DNA from: Stromatinia cepivora | Lineage: Eukaryota > Ascomycota > Leotiomycetes > Helotiales > Sclerotiniaceae | Reading direction: 5' to 3' | Length of the DNA: 64,000 nt | NCBI GenBank assembly: GCA_014898415.1 | Contig: RCTD01000042.1 | Coordinates: 124,001-188,000, forward strand | Shown: one piece after another, positions 56,664-64,000 of the stretch | Layout: each line of letters starts with the position of its first letter | Position numbering within the stretch: position 1 is the stretch's first letter | Translations under genes and position numbers: made by a program | The notes under the pieces: generated by a model | Database searches by the model: none | The model's input: only the letters and a program-made list of their open reading frames with translations | What the model was told of the DNA's origin: nothing

Positions 56664-59600
56664 TAAACTTAACTTTCTTTTTCGTACGAAATGCCATATA
56701 TACAAATCAAATTGATTATTGGAATACAGATAATTATCTAATCGTTTAATCTGATCCTTATACCCATTTTCTATTCAAACGAGTATAATGAATTCTTTCC
56801 CCAAATTAATCAAACATTCAATATTTGCATCCTTTAATTTTATCGAAATAAAAGTTTTTCATTTTATATATATCTCTCGATCAGCTCGATCGATATTTCT
56901 GATTTCGGGATTATATTAATAATTATAAAATTATTAAAGATTACATTTGCCGAACTCCCGAAAATATATATTTCATATCGGTTACAGGGCAATTGATTAC
57001 ATTAAAATCTTACCTTATATTTGCTATAAAGCTCGTATTATTCATAACATACTGATTCTTCGTATAATAGGGTTCTTCAATTATACAATATTGCAAATAC
57101 TTTGATCTAACCAAATCAAAATCCTATTCTTCTAATCGATGACAAAAAGCTTATTCCCTATTGTTATAACGCTCTTCAATTCGCTGTTCTGGTTATACCG
57201 GGATATTCTGTTCCATTCATACAAAATCGCATTACATTTGCTCAAATACAATCGATATATACTTTATATATCAATGATCTTTTAATATAGAATCAAAATA
57301 TTTTGATTAAAAGATTTTGTAAAGAGTATCATTATCAAGAATTGATTCCTTTCCTTGAATATCATTATATAAAGGGATATTTCGGGAACAATTATAAGAA
57401 TTATAAATAATATAATTATAGGATTTGCTATATATATTCAGATTGTCTATATACTGATTCTATCGGCCGATCTAATCCATTTCCTTTTTCTCACACTTTT
57501 CCCGATCAGAATTCTATTCCTTTTCTTTCAATAAAGAAGCCTTTCTTATTTGATTCTGATTTTACAAAGGAACCTTTTATTATTAATTGATTTATATAAT
57601 ATCTGAATATTTTTGTTTTTTGATTTAGAAAATGAAATTAGAATAAAAAGTTTTCTTTTTACAATTTTTGAAAATAAAATATAAAACATAAAAATGATTA
57701 ATATTGTATCTCTATATCAATTTTGATTTATATAAAGATCTAATCGATCTTCATACAAATTTCTTGTTTTATTCATCCCTTTATATATACTTCAAAAATA
57801 TTTATATCAATAAACTTTTCTAAACTATTATTAGAATTAGTTTTTGTTATTATATTAATAATATTATCGAATCTATTGATCTATCTCATTTTTGTTAATT
57901 CTCTTTGTTTATATAATTATCAAAATACTATAATATCGATTATTAATCTTTTCTCTTTCGTTGTACTTAATTTAATAAGATATTCGTATAATGAATATAA
58001 ATCAATATATATAACGATTGAGATATCAAAAATATCAAATTGTAAGATAACAATTTGTAAGATAAATTATATTATAAAATCGATATCTATTTCTATTATT
58101 ATTTCATATATTTTGGATACTAATACACTACATATAATTCTCTTACTTTTCGTATTACTATAATAAATAATATTGCCTCTTATTTCGAAGATATTTTCAT
58201 TTGATATATTTTCATTCATAAATAAAATAACGAATCCTATTTGATTATTTAAATCCTTATTATTGATAAAGAATCTATCAACAAAAATGAATAATTTCAT
58301 ACAATCTTTTTCAAAGGAAATGAAATGAAAACCTTGATTAAGGTTTTTCATTTACCAATTTAATCTTTTATTAAACAATTTGATATTTTCGTTTAATAGA
58401 TCTTGATATTATATAATAGTTGATAAATTGTATAATACTTCTGATTAACAAATTATAATAATATATACCCCTTTAACTTTTTGTTTCCAATATTATTCTG
58501 AATTGTTAACCTTTCCGATCTTCTTTTCTTGATCTTTTTATATAAATATAAGATTGTTTTCTATATATTATATTATATATCCATTAAATATTAATAGAAT
58601 ATTATTTATAAGATATTCTCCTGATTTAACTTTGATATTTATATCAATCAATTCTTTGTTTTCTAATTTTAGAAATTGCTTATCTATAAAAATAAAGATA
58701 TCATCTATTTACATTCTTACAATTCCGAATTGTATATTCTTTGAATTCGAAATTAATAAATAAAAATCATATAATAATATAATTATATTCAATCTCTTTT
58801 AATAGTATTTCCAATAGGTTGCCCATCAATATATTCCTATTTCTGCAATACCATACAATAGCTTTTTGACTATTATAATTATACCCTTTGTATATTTACC
58901 TTAAAATTCTTTTAATAAATTTACTAATACAATATAATTCAAAGGTATTTTTAATTATATATATGTCTATATAATATTTCATATTATAAACTTAATACCT
59001 ATTGATTTTAATATTGAAGTTAAAGTTATAATGATTCTTTAACTTAATCTTTGAATTGTAGATGCTTATATCAATATTGTTTCTTTTCCAGAATTATTAT
59101 ATATTTAAATAATTAAACATAATTTTTCGTATAGAGAATTTGTTATATATCCCTTGATTTCATTTACAAAATATAAATTAAACAATTTCCTAATATATAT
59201 AAGGAAATTATATTTAATGAATTCAAAAACATTTTTTGCAATTAAATTATTGATCTTTTATATTTGCAAAACTTCAAATAATTATTCTTCAATTATAATA
59301 ATCTCTTTCATACAAAGATCAATTGCAAAATCCAATACTTTTTGTTTCTTTTTTGTGATAAATACTTCTGATAGATCTTGATTATCTTGAATTGCAGCAA
59401 TTAGTTGATTGTATTCATCATTTGTTTTTTGTACATTCTGTGGAGGTGATATTCTGGGGATTTCGTATGAAGCTGACAATGTTTGCACACTTTGTTAAGT
59501 TTCTCGATCGTCTGAAAGTCAATATCTATATGCCCTGTACGATTGAATATATTAATAAGTTTTCGTATAGAGGGATACCCGAATCTTCGATGTATCTATC

Positions 59601-62083
59601 AAAATTCAGTTTCTGTCAAATAATGGTATATTATTATTTTTTTTATTTAATCAAAAAATATAAAAAGATATCCCTATTTTTGTACAATAAAAATAATCTT
59701 ATTACCTTATTTTAGTACATTTGATATATTATTGAGTATAATATATAGACGATCTATATCCTATATATATATAAAAAATAAAGTATTTATTGGTACAATA
59801 AAAAATATAATAATTCTAATTAATATTTGAACAATAATATCTCCTTACAATCATACAGTTTCTTTTCCGAATTTGATATTATACTTAATACCTTTTGTAT
59901 ATAAAATACCTTTTTCTTTTTCTAATACCTGTACCTAAAATTCCCTTACTATTGATATTTCTGATATATTTGTATCTGGAATGATACCTTGAAATATATT
60001 TGTTGAATATCGATCTTGAAATTGGAAAACTTCATTTGAATTATCGCTCTTTTCGTACTTTTCGTACAATTAATTGAATTTATTATTTTATAGGTATATA
60101 TACATCAATGATTATCTCCCTAATAATTCTGTAATATACACTCCATTAATAGAACCTATTTCAATGAAATATATTTCGAATTGAATCATTTGATTATTTG
60201 AAGATTCAATTTGAAGATATTCGAAAATATCATCTTCTTCTAATATTTCATTCTTTTTATATTGTAATTCAAATATACCTTTATATTTCAAAAAATATTA
60301 CTCAAATATTTCTTCATCTATTTTTTATTCTACTATATATTAATTGAATTTCGTCTTCCATTTCTTTTTCGTATAATTTATCAATCAACATCCTGATTAC
60401 TTACATACAAAGCATTTCTGAATTAACATATATAATAATATTTGAAAGTATTGAAATCTTTTTAATGAATTTGTTAATAAATATAAACGAAAGAGGATGA
60501 ATCTGCCTTTTAATCGAACTCTATATTATCCTCGATTTCTATATAAACCTCAATTATCATATATATAATCCATCCAATATATTTCTATACCTAATAGATT
60601 ATTAATCATCGAATCTATAATATAGATATTCGTTAATTACATTCTTTCAACTTAACTAATAACATTTTAAAGATCAATACAAAAGCCTTCATATATCATA
60701 ATAGAATATAGCAAAACAAAATTGTATTCAAGAATATCATAATAAATATTTATAATCTAATCTTTTAACATCAATTTTGATTAATATAAATCTACCAATC
60801 CATATTACAATATACGAAATATATCGAAGAGCTTTTCCAATTATTCCGAAAATGATTTGTCAAAATACTTTCATATAATCTATAGAAATATTATATTATA
60901 CTATTCAATAAGATATTTTTGATATCTTTCTTCTATTTCAAAATACATTTTCGTAAATATAATTATTTCTTTGAATTTCAATTTTCTATTATTAATTTTG
61001 TCGAAATAGAATAATAACACAAAGTTTTAAAATATTATCGAAAACGCTATTTCATATTCATTTATATAAATTTCGATTTTGCTATAAAGTTTATAGAATA
61101 TCTATAGTTTCTTATTCAGAAAATCATATTCCCCGCCGTTATATTTGAATTCATTATTATTATATATTTTCATAAGATCCGGAAGAAGATTTCATCCATA
61201 TGCTGTATAAGGTATATTCTGCTTTATTATACAATCTAATATTATAGAATCAAAAAAGAATTGATTTTGATTTTATTACTATTATTCATTTTATCGTATT
61301 TGCTCAAAAAACTCTGGTATAAATGAAACTTGAATTTTGATCGATTTCCTTAATACAATGATTTCATATATATCCATATATTCTTCTTTCAATCAATCTA
61401 TTTCTTTTTGAATTTCTTTTATATATTCGTTTGATTTATCTTTCGAAATAAATTCAACAAATACTTTTGCATAACTATTATTCCCTTTTGTTTATCAAAC
61501 CTAAAAGCCATACAAAATGAATTGAATTCATACAAATTTGAGAGCTTCGTAATATACAATTTTGAATATAATATCCGTCCAGCCTTCATACCACTCTTGA
61601 AATTCTTTCTATAATTTTTACCCTTTATATCTTCTGAATTGCGAATTGATAAATCATATAATTATATCAATATTCACTTAGGATTCAATGAATTCTAAAT
61701 TTGGATTCAATTGTTTCCTTTAAAATTCAATATCTATTTTGTACAGAAATGATTCAAGGATTGGAAAAATTATATTGAATATTATAATTCGATATCATAT
61801 TATATCGAATAGATTTGTTATATAGCATATACAAGAATATAATAAACACAAATAAAATCAATATAAAATCAAATTATCCTGAAAAAATCAATTATAATTA
61901 GAGATCCCTTCTTAACATATATTTCGAAGAAAATAATATAAAGAATATAATATTCTAATTCTTCTATATAGATTATACATAAACTTAATCTAATATAATC
62001 TTATTCATTTTTTCAAAAGATATCTCTTTTTATTAGATTTAACCTTACCGTTCTATAATTGAATCTTATTAATCATTGATCAA

Positions 62084-62269
62084 TATTGGATAGATTTTGT
62101 AAAGAGATGTATACACAAAATATATATAGAATAAAAATAATTCTATTATTCTATCTAACCCCTTTGTATAACAGGGTTCTATTAATCTATATAGACGCTG
62201 CCATCCCATTTACGATGTAGGGGAAACACATGATGGTGTCACGTGTTTCGTCAGTCATGTGTTCCAACA
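62084..62269 (-). repeat. 5' LTR of Copia-1 copy B
   Basis: 186 bp; on the plus strand TATTGGATAGATTTTG...GTGTTCCAACA. The right half retains CACGTG and GTGTCACGTG words near 62237-62248. Confidence 0.92.
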
Positions 62270-62649
62270 AAATCAGATTTCACAAAGGTTTATAAATCTT
62301 AAATCAATTAGATTGATCTTTTTGATTGATTTAATCAATTTATTGGAAATTGATCAAATTAATCAAAATAATTAATTAAATTGATCAAAATAACGAATGA
62401 ATTAATTAATTGATCAAATTATTCATCAATTGAGTAAATTAATGTTGATTCGTATTCTTTTTGATTTAGAAAATCTTTGAAAGGAAAAAGTTTTAATAGA
62501 AAAGAGAAGGGGATTGAATTATAGTATAATGATAATAAATAATTAATATAATCAATTCCGAAATTAATCAGGTTAATTAATCAAATTGATTAAATTGATC
62601 AATTAATTAATCAAATTAATCAAATTAATCAAAATCGATAGAAATGATA
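62270..62649 (-). repeat. Gypsy LTR (copy 3), portion right of Copia-1 copy B
   Basis: Matches 51050-51425 and the reverse complement of 27047-27430. It rejoins 56406-56477 across the AAATC duplication. Confidence 0.75.
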
Positions 62650-64000
62650 TTATATTTCGTTTTTATTATATTTAAGTTTTTCTTTTGTATAATTTTTGAA
62701 ATAATAATAGATATAAATTTTTAAATATATTATCTTCGTATTATCTTGATGATAGTAATTCATTTATTATAAGGAATTCGAGTTATATGTATATACGATC
62801 AAATTCCTTCGAATTTGTATAGGTTTTTGATTTTTTCGTGATTATATATATATATATTATTATAAAATCATAATATTTAATTTGTTGAATTGAAGAATAT
62901 TTTTCTTTTCCTTGATTTTATAAATGAATCATTATTTATATAATTATAATTATCTTTTCTATTTTTATAAAACCTTATTTAATCAAATAATTGATTAGAA
63001 GAATTGAATAATGTTGAATTGATTAAATGAAAATCGCGCAAAAGATATAATGGTATTTTAAAATCGGAAGTAGGATATTAGGTGAGATCAATATCATTAT
63101 TAAACTATAAGATTTTGTATAATAGGGTTTTTTGTATTTTTTTTATTATTAGGATTTTTTTTATTTTCTATTCCGAATTATTAGTTATATTAATAAATAG
63201 AGATAGTTTGAATATTTGATTAAAAAAAGGATTGTTGTATATTTTGTGTAATCGATTTGAAGAGAAAATAGAATGAATTTTTATCATAATTAGAAATTCA
63301 AATTTGAAAGAATCTTTAGATCGATTAATAATTTTGAATCTTCTTTGAATTAAGAAATTTAGTTTCTTGAATGATTTTTGAATAAAATAACTTTTTATAT
63401 TGAATTATATATAATTTTTAATGTCGAAATCGATTTTATATTGATAAACATTTATAGATTTCGATATTTTAATTTAGATATATAATAAATCTTCTTTTAT
63501 TTATATAAAAATCAATCTATTGTATTCTATATATATATAGATATTGTATATATTTATATTATTTATTTATTTATTAATATTTTCCTTTTATTCTTATAAA
63601 TATCTCAATATATAATTGTATAAAGTTTTATAAAGTATAAACCCTTCTAAAGAGTTATATAAAAGAGTGGATTGTATATAATCCATTATAGATAAGAATT
63701 TTGATTCATCATTTTAATAATAATTAACAAACGGTTTTAATTATTATTAAAAATATTGATTATAGATTTCAATTTGATTATTGGTTTGAAGATAATGAAT
63801 AATAAATAATTTAAAATCGGTTCTTAGGGTTTAACTGAATTCCTTTCAGAATTATAATATGAATGGAAGGTTGTAATTTGATATTATAATATTAAAGGAA
63901 TTATAATATCGGTATATATAATAAAGATATAATTATATTTGAATTCAAATATTGATTGATTTATAATAAAATATAGAGATAATTTGTTTTGTTAATTGAT
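62650..64000 (-). mobile_element. Gypsy pol 3' remnant (copy 3), runs off right edge
   Basis: Minus-strand reading from the right edge gives chromovirus integrase features: HYLQTNNQIEIYNQYF near 63800, NYYQNDESKFLSIMDYIQST near 63720-63680 (with stops read as Gln), then LLYNSLEGFILYKTLYNY, the counterpart of copy 1 NSLEELIPYETLYGY. The GPY/F-type and chromodomain blocks follow towards 62700. It extends further upstream in the integrase than copy 1. Strongly RIP-mutated. Confidence 0.75.

Larger units (their letters stand above)
56478..62269 (-). mobile_element. Copia-1 copy B: full-length with internal deletion, RIP-degraded
   Basis: LTRs of 186 bp at 56478-56663 and 62084-62269, with 5-bp duplication AAATC at 56473-56477 and 62270-62274. 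It is colinear, in opposite orientation, with copy A (10302-17128), but 1,035 bp shorter. The difference lies at about 59450, where the integrase core of copy A (about 13120-14150) is missing. Readable remnants are gag (61700-60300), the GAG-pre region (59715-59510 on the opposite frame), RT (from 59488), and RNase H (58351-57830; KLFIFVDRFFINNKDLNNQ). The patch 59430-59560 around the deletion keeps noticeably more G and C than the rest. Confidence 0.92.

Noticed and set aside
63815..63835. TTAGGGTTTAA, telomere-like word
   Set aside because: A single TTAGGG inside gypsy remnants (another TTAGGGTTAG at 53646) is not a telomeric array.

Overview
The window looks like nuclear DNA of a filamentous ascomycete (Pezizomycotina). 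The intact genes have short introns (about 50-100 bp) with GTAAGT/GTATGT-like donors. The products are typical of a plant-associated mould: a Dal5-type transporter, a secreted acetylxylan esterase with a cellulose-binding module, a Zn2Cys6 regulator and a PhiA-like cell-wall protein. Two extremely AT-rich domains contain transposon coding frames whose stop codons mostly read as CAA/CAG to TAA/TAG or TGG to TGA/TAG. That is the footprint of repeat-induced point mutation (RIP). A leotiomycete such as a Sclerotiniaceae relative is plausible, but this is inference only.

Layout. (a) 1-9.2 kb, ordinary base composition: the 5' part of a Dal5-like MFS gene (minus strand, running off the left edge), a short broken unknown locus, an indel-riddled DHA2-type MFS pseudogene, and a 415-residue serine-rich protein with one C-terminal membrane segment. 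(b) 9.2-35.4 kb, AT-rich transposon graveyard. It holds a complete 6.8-kb Ty1/copia element (Copia-1 copy A, 186-bp LTRs, TSD GAAAA), copia gag and RT fragments of other families, and a decayed OrsD-like C2H2-finger gene. It also holds the 3' end of a Ty3/gypsy chromodomain element, a gypsy-like gag fragment and a complete 5.5-kb Copia-3 element (TSD TCAAT). (c) 35.4-49.3 kb, gene island: fumarate reductase, acetylxylan esterase with CBM1, C6 transcription factor, a small broken membrane-protein frame, a 659-bp MITE, and a PhiA-like secreted protein with the MITE just upstream of its TATA box. (d) 49.3-64 kb, second AT-rich domain: two gypsy 3' ends on the minus strand, a Fot1/pogo transposon, a 2.1-kb LTR element with no recognisable pol, and Copia-1 copy B.

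The second AT-rich domain can be read as layers of insertion. Copia-1 copy B sits inside a gypsy LTR with a 5-bp AAATC duplication. Copy B lacks about 1,035 bp, covering the integrase core, compared with copy A; the deletion endpoints carry a 12-bp near-repeat. A Fot1 element begins at a TA inside another gypsy copy, and the short LTR element lies at or inside the Fot1 3' end. A 9-bp unit (ATCCTTACC-like) occurs as 2 GC-containing copies, 4 mutated copies and 23 identical mutated copies at three related gag loci.

Among the intact genes only loose functional links are visible. The acetylxylan esterase suggests plant cell-wall breakdown, and it shares a 1.6-kb divergent intergenic region with the C6 regulator. 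The fumarate reductase lies within about 270 bp of the AT-rich border. No biosynthetic cluster, CRISPR array, tRNA or rRNA was recognised.
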